64,000 bases of DNA, taken from NCBI RefSeq assembly GCF_026151205.1, contig NC_087084.1, positions 124,001 to 188,000 of the forward strand, read 5' to 3'. Origin of the DNA: Bolinopsis microptera (lineage: Eukaryota > Ctenophora > Tentaculata > Lobata > Bolinopsidae). This document shows, one piece after another, positions 9,601 to 24,600 of the stretch. The notes under the pieces are model-generated. The model saw only the letters and a program-made list of their open reading frames with translations, was not told the DNA's origin and searched no databases. The position numbers and the translations under genes were made by a program. Every line of letters begins with the position of its first letter. Position 1 is the stretch's first letter.

Positions 9601-12600
9601 TACAGCTGGTGGAGTTGGCTTCGGAGATATGATGTCTGATGATGGTCAGTTCGTCAGTGGTGCTTCTGCAGAAATATTCACTGAGGATGGTGCTAGTGCT
9701 GAATACGGTACAGCTGGTGGAGTTGGCTTCGGAGATATGATGTCCGATAATGGTCAGTTCTTCAGTGGTGCTTCAGCTGAAACATTCACTGAGGATGGTG
9801 CTAGTGCTGAATACAGTACAGCTGATGGAGTTGGCTTCGGAGATATGATGTCCGATGATGGTCAGTTCGTCAGTGGTGCTTCTGCAGAAATATTCACTGA
9901 GGATGGTGCTAGTGCTGAATACAGTACAGCTGGTGGAGTTGGTTTCGGAGATATGATGTCCGATAATGGTCAGTTCGTCAGTGGTGCTTCTGCAGAAATA
10001 TTCACTGAGGATGGTGCTAGTGCTGAATACAGTACAGCTGATGGAGTTGGCTTCGGAAATATGATGTCTGATGATAGTCAGTTCGTCAGTGGTGCTTCTG
10101 CAGAAATATTCACTGAGGATGGTGCTAGTGCTGAATACAGTACAGCTGGTGGAGTTGGCTTCGGAGATATGATGTCTGATAATGGTCAGTTCGTCAGTGG
10201 TGCTTCTGCAGAAATATTCACTGAGGATGGTGCTAGTGCTGAATACAGTACAGCTGGTGGAGTTGGCTTCGGAGATATGATGTCTGATAATGGTCAGTTC
10301 GTCAGTGGTGCTTCTGCAGAAATATTCACTGAGGATGGTGCTAGTGCTGAATACAGTACAGCTGATGGAGTTGGCTTCGGAAATATGATGTCTGATGATG
10401 GTCAGTTCGTCAGTGGTGCTTCTGCAGAAATATTCACTGAGGATGGTGCTAGTGCTGAATACAGTACAGCTGGTGGAGTTGGCTTCGGAGATATGATGTC
10501 CGATAATGGTCAGTTCGTCAGTGGTGCTTCTGCAGAAATATTCACTGAGGATGGTGCTATTGCTGAATACAGTACAGCTGGTGGAGTTGGCTTCGGAGAT
10601 ATGATGTCTGATGATGGTCAGTTCGTCAGTGGTGCTTCTGCAGAAATATTCACTGAGGATGGTGCTAGTGCTGAATACGGTACAGCTGGTGGAGTTGGCT
10701 TCGGAGATATGATGTCCGATAATGGTCAGTTCTTCAGTGGTGCTTCTGCAGAAATATTCACTGAGGATGGTGCTAGTGCTGAATACAGTACAGCTGGTGG
10801 AGTTGGTTTCGGAGATATGATGTCCGATAATGGTCAGTTCGTCAGTGGTGCTTCTGCAGAAATATTCACTGAGGATGGTGCTAGTGCTGAATACAGTACA
10901 GCTGATGGAGTTGGCTTGGGAAATATGATGTCTGATGATGGTCAGTTCGTCAGTGGTGCTTCTGCAAAAATATTCACTGAGGATGGTGCTAGTGCTGAAT
11001 ACAGTACAGCTGGTGGAGTTGGCTTCGGAGATATGATGTCCGATAATGGTCAGTTCGTCAGTGGTGCTTCTGCAGAAATATTCACTGAGGATGGTGCTAT
11101 TGCTGAATACAGTACAGCTGGTGGAGTTGGCTTCGGAGATATGATGTCTGATGATGGTCAGTTCGTCAGTGGTGCTTCTGCAGAAATATTCACTGAGGAT
11201 GGTGCTAGTGCTGAATACGGTACAGCTGATGGAGTTGGCTTCGCAGATATGATGTCAGATGATGGTCAATTCTTTAGTTTTGCTTCAGCTGAAACATTCA
11301 CTGAGGATGAAGCTGGTGATAAATATGGTACAGCTGGTGGAGTTGGCTTCGGAGATATGATGTCCGGTGAGAGTCAATTGTTCTTTGAGGATGGTGCTAA
11401 TGCTGAATACTGTACAGCTGGTGGAGTTGGCTTCGCAGATATGATGTCTGATGATGGTAAATTCTTTAGTGGTGCTTCAGCTGAAACAATCATTGAGGAT
11501 GGTGCTAGTGCTGAATACGGTACAGCTGGTGCAGTTGGCTTCGCAGATATGATGTCTGATGATGGTCAATTCTTTAGTGGTGCTTCAGCTGAAACATTCA
11601 CTGAGGATGAAGCTGGTGATAAATATGGTACAGCTGGTGGAGTTGGCTTCGGAGATATGATGTCCGATAATGGTCAGTTCTTCAGTGGTGCTTCAGCTGA
11701 AACATTCACTGAGGATGGAGATAGTGCTGAATACAGTACAGCTGGTGGAGTTGGCTTCGGAGATATGATGTCCGATAATGGTCAGTTCGTCAGTGGTGCT
11801 TCTGCAGAAATATTCACTGAGGATGGTGCTATTGCTGAATACAGTACAGCTGGTGGAGTTGGCTTCGGAGATATGATGTCTGATGATGGTCAGTTCGTCA
11901 GTGGTGCTTCTGCCGAAACATTCACTGAGGATGGTGCTAGTGCTGAATACGGTACAGCTGGTGGAGTTGGCTTCGGAGATATGATATCCGATGATGGTCA
12001 ATTCTTAAGTGGTGCTTCTGCTGAAACATTCCCTGAGGATGAAGCTGGTGATAAATATGACACAGCTGGTGGAGTTGGCTTAGAAGATATGAGGTCCGAT
12101 GATGATCAATTCTTCAGTGGTGCTTCTGCCGAAGGATTCAAGATCATTGCTGCTGGTGATGAATATGATACAGCTGGTGGAGTTGGCTTCGGAGATATGA
12201 TGTCTGATCATGGTCAATTCTATAGTGGTGCTTTTGCTGAAACATTCACTGAGGATGGAGCTGGTGATGAATACAATTCAGCTGGTGGAGTTGGCTTCGG
12301 AGATATGATGTCTGATGATGGTCAATTCTTTAGTGGTGCTTCAGCTGAAACATTCACTGAGGATGAAGATGGTGATGGATACGCTACAGCCGGTGGAGTT
12401 GGCTTAGAAGATATGAAGTCCGATGATGATCAATTCTTCAGTGGTGCTTCTGCCGAAGGATTCAAGATCAGTGCTGCTGGTGATGAATATGGTACAGCTG
12501 CTGGAGTTGGCTTCGGAGATATGATGTCCGATCATGGTCAATTCGTCAGTGGTAATTCAGCCGAAGGATTCAAGATCAGAGCTGCTGGTGATGAATATGA

Positions 12601-15600
12601 TACAGCTGGTGGAGTTGGCTTCGGAGATATGATGTCTGATGATAGTCAATTCTTTAGTGGTGCTTCTGCTGAAACATTCACTGAGGATGGAGCTGGCGAT
12701 GGATATATTACGGATGGTGGAGTCGACTTCGGAGATATGATGTCCGATGATGGTCAATTCTTCATTGGTAATTCAGCTATAGAATTCAATATCAGTGCTG
12801 CTGGTGATGAATATGGTACAGCTGTTGGAGTTGGCTTCGGAGATATGATGTCTGATGATGGTCAATTCTTCAAAGGTGCTTCTGCTGAAAAATTCACTGA
12901 GGATGGAGCTGGTGATGGATACGCTACAGCTGGTGGAGTTGGCTTCGTAGATATGATGTCCGATGATGGTCAATTCTTCAAAGGTGCTTCTGCAGAAACA
13001 TTCACTGACGATGGAGCTGGTGATGGATACGCTACAGCTGGTGAAGTTGGCTTCGTAGATATGACGTCCGATGATGGTCAATTCTTCAAAGGTGGTTCTG
13101 CAGAAACATTCACTGACGATGGAGCTGGTGAAGGATACGCTACAGCTGGTGGAGTTAGCTTCGGAGATATGATGTCCGATGATGATCAATTCTTCAGTGG
13201 TGCTTCTGCCGAAGGATTTGAGATTAGTGTTGCTGCTAATGAATATGGTACAGCTGGTGGAGTTGGCTTCGGAGATATGATGTCTGATGATGGTCAATTG
13301 TTCAAAGGTGCTTTTGCTGAAGCAGTCACTGAGGATGGAGCTGGTGATGGATACGCTACAGCTGGTGGAGTTGGCTTCGTAGATATGATGTCCGATGATG
13401 GTCAATTCTTCAAAGGTGCTTCTGCAGAAACATTCACTGACGATGGAGCTGGTGATGGATACGCTACAGCTGGTGAAGTTGGCTTCGGATATATGATGTC
13501 CGATGATGGTCAATTCTTCAAAGGTGCTTCTGCCGAAGGATTCAAGATCAGTGCTGCTGGTGATGAATATGGTACAGCTGGTGGAGTTGGCTTCGGAGAT
13601 ATGATGTCCGATGATGGTCAATTCTTCAGTGGTAATTCAGCCGATGGATTCAAGATCATAGCTGCTGGTGATGAATATGATACAGCTGGTGGAGTTGGCT
13701 TCGTAGATATGATGTCCGATGATGGTCAATTCTTCAAAGGTGCTTCTGCAGAAACATTCACTGACGATGGAGCTGGTGATGGATACGCTACAGCTGGTGA
13801 AGTTGGCTTCGTAGATATGATGTCCGATGATGATCAATTCTTCAGTGGTGCTTCTGCCGAAGGATTCGAGATTATTGTTGCTGCTTATGAATATGGTACA
13901 GTTGGTGGAGTTGGCTTCGGAGATATGATGTCTGATGATGGTCAATTGTTCAAAGGTGCTTCTGCTGAAGCAGTCACTGAAGATGGAGGTGGTGATGGAA
14001 ACGCTACAGCTGGTGAAGTTGGCTTCAGAGATATGATGTCCGATGATGGTCAATTGTTCAAAGGTGCTTCTGCAGAATCATTCACTGAGGATGGAGCTGG
14101 TGATGCATACACTACATCTGGTGGAGTTAGCTTCGGAGATATGATGTCCGATGATGATCAATTTTTCAGTGGTGCTTCTGCCGAAGGATTCGAGATTAGT
14201 GTTGCTGCTGATGAATATGGTACAGCTGGTGTAGTTGGCTTCGGAGATATGATGTCTGATGATGGTCAATTGTTCAAAGGTGCTTCTGCTGAAGCAGTCA
14301 CTGAGGATGGAGCTGGTGATGGATACGCTACAGCTGGTGGAGTTGACTTCGGAGAAATGAAGTCCGATGATAATCAATTCTTTAGTGTTGCTTCTGCTAA
14401 AACATTCACTAAGGATGGAGCTGGTGATGGATACGCTACGGCTAGTGGAGTCGACTTCGGAGATATGATGTCCGATGATGATCAATTCGTCAGTGGTAAT
14501 TCAGCCGAAGGATTCAAGATCAGTGCTCCTGGTAATGAATATGGTACAGCTGGTGGAGTTGACTTCGGAGATATGATGTACGATGATGGTCAATTCTTCA
14601 AAGGTGCTTCTGCTGAAACATTCACTGAGGATGGAACTGGTGATGGATATGCTACAGCTGGTGGAGTTGGCTTCGAAGATATGATGTCCGATGATGGTCA
14701 ATTGTTCAGTGGTAATTCAGCCGAAGGATTCAAGATCAGTGCTGCTGGTGATGAATATGGTACAGCTGGTGGAGTTGGCTTCGGAGATATGATAACTGAT
14801 GATGGTCAATTCGTCAGTGGTAATTCAGCCGAAGGATTCAAGATCAGTGCTGCTGGTGATGAATATGATACAGCTGGAGGAGTTGGCTTCGTAGATATGT
14901 TGTCCGATCATGGTCAATTCTATAGTGGTGCTTCTGCTGAAATATTCACTAAGGATGGAGCTGGTGATGGATACGCTTCAGCCGGTGGAGTCGGCTTCGA
15001 AGATATGATGTCCGATGATGGTCAATTGTTCGAAGGTGCTTCTGCAGAATCATTCACTGAGGATGGAGCTGGTGATGGATACGCTACAGCTGGTGGAGTT
15101 GGCTTCGTAGATATGATGTCCGATGATGGTCAATTCTTCAAAGGTGCTTCTGCAGAAACATTCACTGACGATGGAGCTGGTGATGGATACGCTACAGCTG
15201 GTGAAGTCGGCTTCGGAGATATGATGTCTGATGATGGTCAATTGTTCAAAGGTGCTTCTGCAGAATCATTCACTGAGGATGGAGCTGGTGATGGATACGC
15301 TACAGCTGGTGGAGTTCGCTTCGTAGATATGATGTCCGATGATGGTCAATTCTTCAAAGGTGCTTCTGCTGAAACATTCGCTGAGGATGGAGCTGGTGAT
15401 GGATACGCTACAGCTGGTGCAGTTGGCCTCGAAGATATGATGTCCGATGATGATCAATTCTTCAGTGGTGCTTCTGCCGAAGGATTCAAGATCAGTGCTG
15501 CTGGTGATGAATATGGTACAGCTGGTGGAGTTGGCTTCGGAGATATGATAACTGATGATAGTCAATTCGTCAGTGGTAATTCAGCCGAAGGATTCAAGAT

Positions 15601-18600
15601 CAGTGCTGCTGGTGATGAATATGATACAGCTGGTGGAGTTGGCTTCGTAGATATGATGTCCGATCATGGTCAATTCTCAAAGTGTGCTTCTGCTGAAATA
15701 TTCACTAAGGATGGAGCTGGTGATGGATACGCTACAGCCGGTGCAGTCGGCTTCGAAGATATGATGTCCGATGATGGTCAATTCTTCGAGGTGCTTCTGC
15801 CAAAGGATTCAAGATCAGTGCTGCTGGTGATGGATATGCTACAGCTGGTGGAGTTGGCTTCGGAGATATGATGTCCAATGATGGTCAATTCTTTAAAGGT
15901 GTTTCTGCTGAAACATTCACTGAGGATGGAGCTGGTGATGGATACGCTACAGCTGGTGAGTTAGCTCCGAAGATATGATGTCTGATGATGATCAATTCTT
16001 CAGTGGTGCTTCTGCCGAAGGATTCAAGATCAGTGCTGCTGGTGATGAATATGGTACAGCTGGTGGAGTTGGCTTCGGAGATATGATGTCCGATGATGGT
16101 CAATTCTTCAAAGGTGCTTCTGCTGAAACATTCGTTGAGGATGGAGCTGGTGATGGATACGCTACAGCTGGTGCAGTTGGCTTTGAAGATATGATGCCTG
16201 ATGATGATCAATTCTTCAGTGGTGCTTCTGCCGAAGTATTCAAGAACAGTGCTGCTGGTGATGAATATGGTACAGCTGGTGGAGTTGGCTTCGGAGATTT
16301 AATGTCCAATGATGGTCAATTCTTCAAAGGTGTTTCTGCTGAAACATTCACTGAGGATGGAGCTGGTGATGGATACGCTACAGCTGGTGGAGTTGGCTTC
16401 GAAGATATGATGTCCGATGATGGTCAATTCTTCAGTGGTGCTTCTGCCGAAGGATTCAAGATCAGTGCTGCTGGTGATGAATATGGTACAGCTGGTGGAG
16501 TTGGCTTCGGAGATATGATTACCGATGATGGTCAATTCGTCAATGGTAATTCAGCCGAAGGATTCAAGATCAGTGCTGCTGGTGATGAATATGGTACAGC
16601 TGGTGGAGTTGGCTTCGGAGATATGATGTCCGATGATGGTCAATTCTTCAAAGGTGCTAAAGCTGAAACATTCGCTGAGGATGGAGCTGGTGATGGATAC
16701 GCTACAGCTGGTGCAGTTGGCTTCAAAGATATGATGTCCGATGATGATCAATTATTCAGTGGTGCTTCTGCCGAAGGATTCAAGATCAGTGCTGCTGGTG
16801 ATGAATATGGTACAGCTGGTGGAGTTGGCTTCGGAGATATGATAACCGATGATGGTCAATTCTTCAGTGGTAATTCAGTTGAAGGATTCAAGATCAGTGC
16901 TGCTGGTGATGAATATGGTACAGCTGGTGGAGTTGGCTTCGAAGATATGATGTCCGATGATGAACAATTATTCAGTGGTAATTCAGCCGAAGGATTCAAG
17001 ATCATTGCTGCTGCTGATGAATATGGTACAGCTGGTGAAGTTGGCTTCGGAGAAATGAAAACCGATGATGATCAATTATTCAGTGGTAATTCAGCCGAAG
17101 GATTCAAGATCAGTGCTGCTGGTGATGAATATGGTACAGCTGGTGGAGTTGGCTTCGGAGATATGATAACCGATGATGGTCAATTCGTCAGTGGTAATTC
17201 AGCCGAAGGATTCAAGATCAGTGCTGCTGGTGATGAATATGATACAGCTGGAGGAGTTGGCTTTGTAGATATGTTGTCCGATCATGGTCAATTCTATAGT
17301 GGTGCTTCTGCTGAAATATTCACTGAGGATGGAGCTGGTGATGGATACACTTCAGCCGGTGGAGTCGGCTTCGAAGATACGATGTCCGATGATGGTCAAT
17401 TGTTCGAAGGTGCTTCTGCACAATCATTCACTGAGGATGGAGCTGGTGATGGATACGCTACAGCTGGTGGAGTTCGCTTCGTAGATATGATGTCCGATGA
17501 TGGTCAATTCTTCAAAGGTGCTTCTGCAGAAACATTCACTGACGATGGAGCTGGTGATGGATACGCTACAGCTGGTGAAGTCGGCTTCGGAGATATGATG
17601 TCCGATGATGGTCAATTGTTCAAAGGTGCTTCTGCAGAATCATTCACTGAGGATGGAGCTGGTGATGGATACGCTACAGCTGGTGGAGTTGGCTTCGTAA
17701 ATATGATGTCCGATGATGGTCAATTCTTCAAAGGTGCTTCTGCTGAAACATTCGCTGAGGATGGAGCTGGTGATGGATACGCTACAGCTGGTGTAGTTGG
17801 CCTCGAAGATATGATGTCCGATGATGATCAATTCTTCAGTGGTGCTTCTGCCGAAGGATTCAAGATCAGTGCTGCTGGTGATGAATATGTTACAGCTGGT
17901 GGAGTTGGCTTCGGAGATATGATAACCGATGATGGTCAATTCGTCAGTGGTAATTCAGCCGAAGGATTTAAGATCAGTGCTGCTGGTGATGAATATGGTA
18001 CAGCTGGTGGAGTTGGCTTCGGAGATATGATGTCCGATGATGGACAATTCTTCAAAGATGCTTCTGCTGAAACATTCGCTGAGGATGGAGCTGGTGATGG
18101 ATACGTTACAGCTGGTGCAGTTGGCCTCGAAGATATGATGTCCGATGATGATCAATTCTTCAGTGGTGCTTCTGCCGAAGGATTCAAGATCAGTGCTGCT
18201 GGTGATGAATATGTTACAGCTGGTGGAGTTGGCTTCGGAGATATGATTACCGATGATGGTCAATTCGTCAGTGGTAATTCAGCCGAAGGATTCAAGATCA
18301 GTGCTGCTGGTGATGAATATGGTACAGCTGGTGGAGTTGGCTTCGGAGATATGATGTCCGATGATGGTCAATTCTTCAAAGATGCTTCTGCTGAAACATT
18401 CGCTGAGGATGGAGCTGGTGATGGATACGCTACAGCTGGTGCAGTTGGCTTTGAAGATATGATGCCTGATGATGATCAATTCTTCAGTGGTGCTTCTGCC
18501 AAAGGATTCAAGATCAGTGCTGCTGGTGATGAATATGGTACAGCTGGTGGAGTTGGCTTCGGAGATTTGATGTCCAATGATGGTCAATTCTTCAAAGGTG

Positions 18601-21600
18601 CTTCTGCAGAATCATTCACTGAGGATGGAGCTGGTGATGGATACGCTACAGCTGGTGGAGTTGGCTTCGTAGATATGATGTCCGATGATGGTCAATTCTT
18701 CAAAGGTGCTTCTGCTGAAACATTCGCTGAGGATGGAGCTGGTGATGGATACGCTACAGCTGGTGCAGTTGGCCTCGAAGATATGATGTCCGATGATGAT
18801 CAATTCTTCAGTGGTGCTTCTGCCGAAGGATTCAAGATCAGTGCTGCTGGTGATGAATATGTTACAGCTGGTGGAGTTGGCTCCGGAGATATGATTACCG
18901 ATGATGGTCAATTCGTCAGTGGTAATTCAGCCGAAGGATTCAAGATCAGTGCTGCTGGTGATGAATATGGTACAGCTGGTGGAGTTGGCTTCGGAGATAT
19001 GATGTCCGATGATGGTCAATTCTTCAAAGATGCTTCTGCTGAAACATTCGCTGAGGATGGAGCTGGTGATGGATACGCTACAGCTGGTGGAGTTAGCTCC
19101 GAAGATATGATGTCCGATGATGGTCAATTCGTCAATGGTAATTCAGCCGAAGGATTCAATATCAGTGCTGCTGGTGATGGATACGCTACAGCTGGTGCAG
19201 TTGGCTTTGAAGATATGATGCCTGATGATGATCAATTCGTCAATGGTAATTCAGCCGAAGGATTCAAGATCAGTGCTGCTGGTGATGGATACGCTACAGC
19301 TGGTGCAGTTGGCTTTGAAGATATGATGCCTGATGATGATCAATTCTTCAGTGGTGCTTCTGCCAAAGGATTCAAGATCAGTGCTGCTGGTGATGGATAC
19401 GCTACAGCTGGTGCAGTTGGCTTTGAAGATATGATGCCTGATGATGATCAATTCTTCAGTGGTGCTTCTGCCAAAGGATTCAAGATCAGTGCTGCTGGTG
19501 ATGAATATGGTACAGCTGGTGCAGTTGGCCTCGAAGATATGATGTCCGATGATGATCAATTCTTCAGTGGTGCTTCTGCCGAAGGATTCAAGATCAGTGC
19601 TGCTGGTGATGAATATGTTACAGCTGGTGGAGTTGGCTTCGGAGATATGATTACCGATGATGGTCAATTCGTCAGTGGTAATTCAGCCGAAGGATTCAAG
19701 ATCAGTGCTGCTGGTGATGAATATGGTACAGCTGGTGGAGTTGGCTTCGGAGATATGATGTCCGATGATGGTCAATTCTTCAAAGATGCTTCTGCTGAAA
19801 CATTCGCTGAGGATGGAGCTGGTGATGGATACGCTACAGCTGGTGCAGTTGGCCTCGAAGATATGATTACCGATGATGGTCAATTCTTCAGTGGTGCTTC
19901 TGCCGAAGGATTCAAGATCAGTGCTGCTGGTGATGAATATGGTACAGCTGGTGGAGTTGGCTTCGGAGATATGATTACCGATGATGGTCAATTCGTCAAT
20001 GGTAATTCAGCCGAAGGATTCAAGATCATTGCTGCTGCTGATGAATATGGTACAGCTGGTGAAGTTGGCTTCGGAGAAATGATAACCGATGATGATCAAT
20101 TATTCAGTGGTAATTCAGCCGAAGGATTCAAGATCAGTGCTGCTGGTGATGAATATGGTACAGCTGGTGGAGTTGGCTTCGGAGATATGATAACCGATGA
20201 TGGTCAATTCGTCAGTGGTAATTCAGCCGAAGGATTCAAGATCAGTGCTGCTGGTGATGAATATGATACAGCTGGAGGAGTTGGCTTCGTAGATATGTTG
20301 TCCGATCATGGTCAATTCTATAGTTGTGCTTCTGCTGAAATATTCACTGAGGATGGAGCTGGTGATGGATACACTTCAGCCGTTGGAGTCGGCTTCGAAG
20401 ATATGATGTCCGATGATGGTCAATTGTTCGAAGGTGCTTCTGCAGAATCATTCACTGAGGATGGAGCTGGTGATGGATACGCTACAGCTGGTGGAGTTCG
20501 CTTCGTAGATATGATGTCCGATGATGGTCAATTCTTCAAAGGTGATTCTGCAGAAACATTCACTGACGATGGAGCTGGTGATGGATACGCTACAGCTGGT
20601 GAAGTCGGCTTCGGAGATATGATGTCCGATGATGGTCAATTGTTCAAAGGTGCTTCTGCAGAATCATTCACTGAGGATGGAGTTGGTGATGGATACGCTA
20701 CAGCTGGTGGAGTTGGCTTCGTAGATATGATGTCCGATGATGGTCAATTCTTCAAAGGTGCTTCTGCTGAAACATTCGCTGAGGATGGAGCTGGTGATGC
20801 ATACTCTACAGCTGGTGCAGTTGGCCTCGAAGATATGATGTCCGATAATGATCAATTCTTCAGTGGTGCTTCTGCCGAAGGATTCAAGATCGGTGCTGCT
20901 GGTGATGAATATGGTACAGCTGGTGGAGTTGGCTTCGGAGATATGATTACCGATGATGGATAATTCGTCAATGGTAATTCAGCCGAAGGATTCAAGATCA
21001 GTGCTGCTGGTGATGAATATGGTACAGCTGGTGGAGTTGGCTTCAGAGATATGATGTCCGATGATGGTCAATTCTTCAAAGGTGCTAAAGCTGAAACATT
21101 CGCTGAGGATGGAGCTGGTGATGGATACGCTACAGCTGGTGCAGTTGGCTTCAAAGATATGATGACCGATGATGATCAATTCTTCAGTGGTGCTTCTGCC
21201 GAAGGATTCAAGATCAGTGCTGTTGGTGATGAATATGGTACAGCTGGTGGAGTTGGCTTCGGAGATATGATAACCGATGATGGTCAATTCTTCAGTGGTA
21301 ATTCAGCCGAAGGATTCAAGATCAGTGCTGCTGGTGATGAATATGGTACAGCTGGTGGAGTTGGCTTCGAAGATATGATGTCCGATGATGATCAATTATT
21401 CAGTGGTAATTCAGCCGAAGGATTCAAGATCATTGCTGCTGCTGATGAATATGGTACAGCTGGTGAAGTTGGCTTCGGAGAAGCCGAAGGATTCAAGATC
21501 AGTGCTGCTGGTGATGAATATGGTATAGCTGGTGGAGTTGGGTTCGAAGATATGATGTCCGATGATGGTCAATTCTTTAAAGGTGGTTCTACTGAAACAT

Positions 21601-24600
21601 TCGCTGAGGATGGAGCTGGTGATGGATACGCTACAGCTGGTGCAGTTGGCTTCGAAGATATGATGTCCGATGATGGTCAATTCGTCAGTGGTAATTCAGC
21701 CGAAGGATTCAAGATCAGTGCTGCTGGTAATGAATATGGAACAGCTGGTCGAGTTGGCTTCGGAGATATGATGTCCGATGATGGTCAATTCTTCAAAGGT
21801 GCTTCTGCTGAAACATTCATAGAAGATGGAGCTGGTGATGGATACGCTACAGCTGGTGGAGTTAGCTTCGAAGATATGATGTCTGATGATGATCAATTCT
21901 TCAGTGGTGCTTCTGCCGAAGGATTCAAGATCAGTGCTGCTGGTGATGAATATGGTACAGCTGGTGGAGTTGGCTTCGGAGATATGATAACCGATGATGG
22001 TCAATTCGTCAGTGGTAATTCAGCCGAAGGATTCAAGATCAGTGCTGCTGGTGATGAATATGGTACAGCTGGTGGAGTTGGCTTCGGAGATATGATGTCC
22101 GATGATGGTCAATTCTATAGTGGTGCTTCTGCTGAAATATTCACTGAGGATGGAGCTGGTGATGGATACGCTACAACTGGTGCAGTTGGCTTCGAAGATA
22201 TGATGTCCGATGATGATCAATTCTTCAGTGGTGCTTCTGCCGAAAGATTCAAGATCAGTACTGCTGGTGATGAATATGGTACAGCTGGTGGAGTTGGCTT
22301 CGGAGATATGATGTCCGATGATGGTCAATTCTTCAAAGGTGCTTCTGCTGAAACATTCGTTGAGGATGGAGCTGTTGATGGATACGCTGCAGCTGGTGCA
22401 GTTGGCTTCAGAGATATGATAACTGATGATAGTCAATACGTCAATGGTAATTCAGCCGAAGGATTCAAGATCAGTGCTGCTGGTGATGAATATGGTACAG
22501 CTGGTGGAGTTGGCTTCGGAAATATGATATCCAATGATGGTCAATTCTTCAAAGGTGCTTCTGCTAAAACATTCATAGAGGATGGAGCTGGTGATGGATA
22601 CGCTACAGCTGGTGGAGTTAGCTTCGAAGATATGATGTCCGATGATGATCAATTCTTCAGTGGTGCTTCTGCCGAAGGATTCAAGATCAGTGCTGCTGGT
22701 GATGAATTTGGTACAGCTGGTGGAGTTGGCTTCGGAGATATGATAACCGATGATGGTCAATTCGTCAGTGGTAATTCAGCTGAAGGATTCAAGATCAGTG
22801 CTGCTGGTGATGAATATGGTACAGCTGGTGGAGTTGGCTTCGGAGATATGATGTCCGATGATGGTCAATTCTATAGTGGTGCTTCTGCTGAATTATTCAC
22901 TGAGGATGGAGCTGGTGATGAATACGCTACAGCTGGTGGAGTTGGCTTCGGAAATATGATGTCCGATGATGGTCAATTCTTCAAAGGTGCTTCTGCTAAA
23001 ACATTCGCTGAGGATGGAGCTGGTGATGGATACGCTACAGCTGGTGTAGTTGGCTTCGAAGATATGATGTCCGATGATGATCAATACTTCAGTGGTGCTT
23101 CTGCCGAAAGATTTAAGATCAGTACTGCTGGTGATGAATATGGTACAGCTGGTGGAGTTGGCTTCGGAGATATGATTACCGATGATGGTCAATTCGTCAG
23201 TGGTAATTCAGCCGAAGGATTCAAGATCAGTGCTGCTGGTGATGAATATGGTACAGCTGGTGGAGTTGGATTCGGAGATATGATAACCGATGATGGTCAA
23301 TTTGTCAGTGGTAATTCAGCCGAAGGATTCAAGATCAGTGCTGCTGGTGATGAATATGGTACAGCTGGTGGAGTTGGCTTCGGAGATTTGATGTCCGATG
23401 ATGGTCAATTCTTTAGTGTTGCTTCTGCTGAAATATTCACTGAGGATGGAGCTGGTGATGGATACGCTACGGCTAGTGGAGTCGACTTCGGAGATATGAT
23501 GTCCGATCATGATCAATTCGTCAGTGGTAATTCAGCCGAAGGATTCAAGATCAGTGCTGCTGGTGATGAATATGGTACAGCTGTTGGAGTTGGCTTCGGA
23601 GATATGATGTCCGATGATGGTCAATTTTATAGTGGTGCTTCTGCTGAAATATTCACTGAGGATGGAGCTGGTGATGGATTCGCTACAGCTGGTGGAGTTG
23701 GCTTCAGAAATATGATGTCCGATGATGGTCAATTCTTCAAAGGTGCTTCTGCTGAAACATTCGCTGAGGATGGAGCTGGTGATGAATACGCTACAGCTGG
23801 TGCGGTTGGCTTCGAAGATATGATGTCCGATGATGATCAATTCTTCAGTGGTGCTTCTGCCGAAGGATTCAAGATCAGTGCTGCTGGTGATGAATATGGT
23901 ACAGCTGGTGGAGTTGGCTTCGGAGATATGATAACTGATGATGGTCAATTCGTCAGTGGTAATTCAGCCGAAGGATTCAAGATCAGTGCTGCTGGTGATG
24001 AATATGGTACATCTGGTGTAGTTGGCTTCGGAGATATGATGTCCGATGATGGTCAATTCTTTAGTGGTAATTCAGCCGAAGGATTCAAGATCAGTGCTGC
24101 TGGTAATGAATATGGTACAGCTGGTGGAGTTGGCTACGGAGATATGATGTCCGATGATGGTCAATTCTTCAAAGGTGCTTCTGCTGAAACATTTACTGAG
24201 GATGGAGCTGGTGATGGATACGCTACAGCTAGTGGAGTCGACTTCGGAGATATGATGTCCGATCATGATCAATTCGTCAGTGGTAATTCAGCGGAAGGAT
24301 TCAAGATCAGTGCTGCTGGTGATGAATATGGTACAGCTGTTGGAGTTGGCTTCGGAGATATGATGTCCGATGATGGTCAATTCTTCAGTGGTGCTTCTGC
24401 CAAAGGATTCAAGATCAGTGCTGCTGGTGATGAATATGGTACAGCTGGTGGAGTTGGCTTCGAAGATATGATGTCTGATGATGGTCAATTCTTCAAAAGT
24501 GCTTCTGCTGAAACATTCGCTAAGGATGGAGCTGGTGATGGATACGCTACAGCTGGTGCAGTTGGCTTCGAAGATATGATGTCCGATGATGATCAATTCT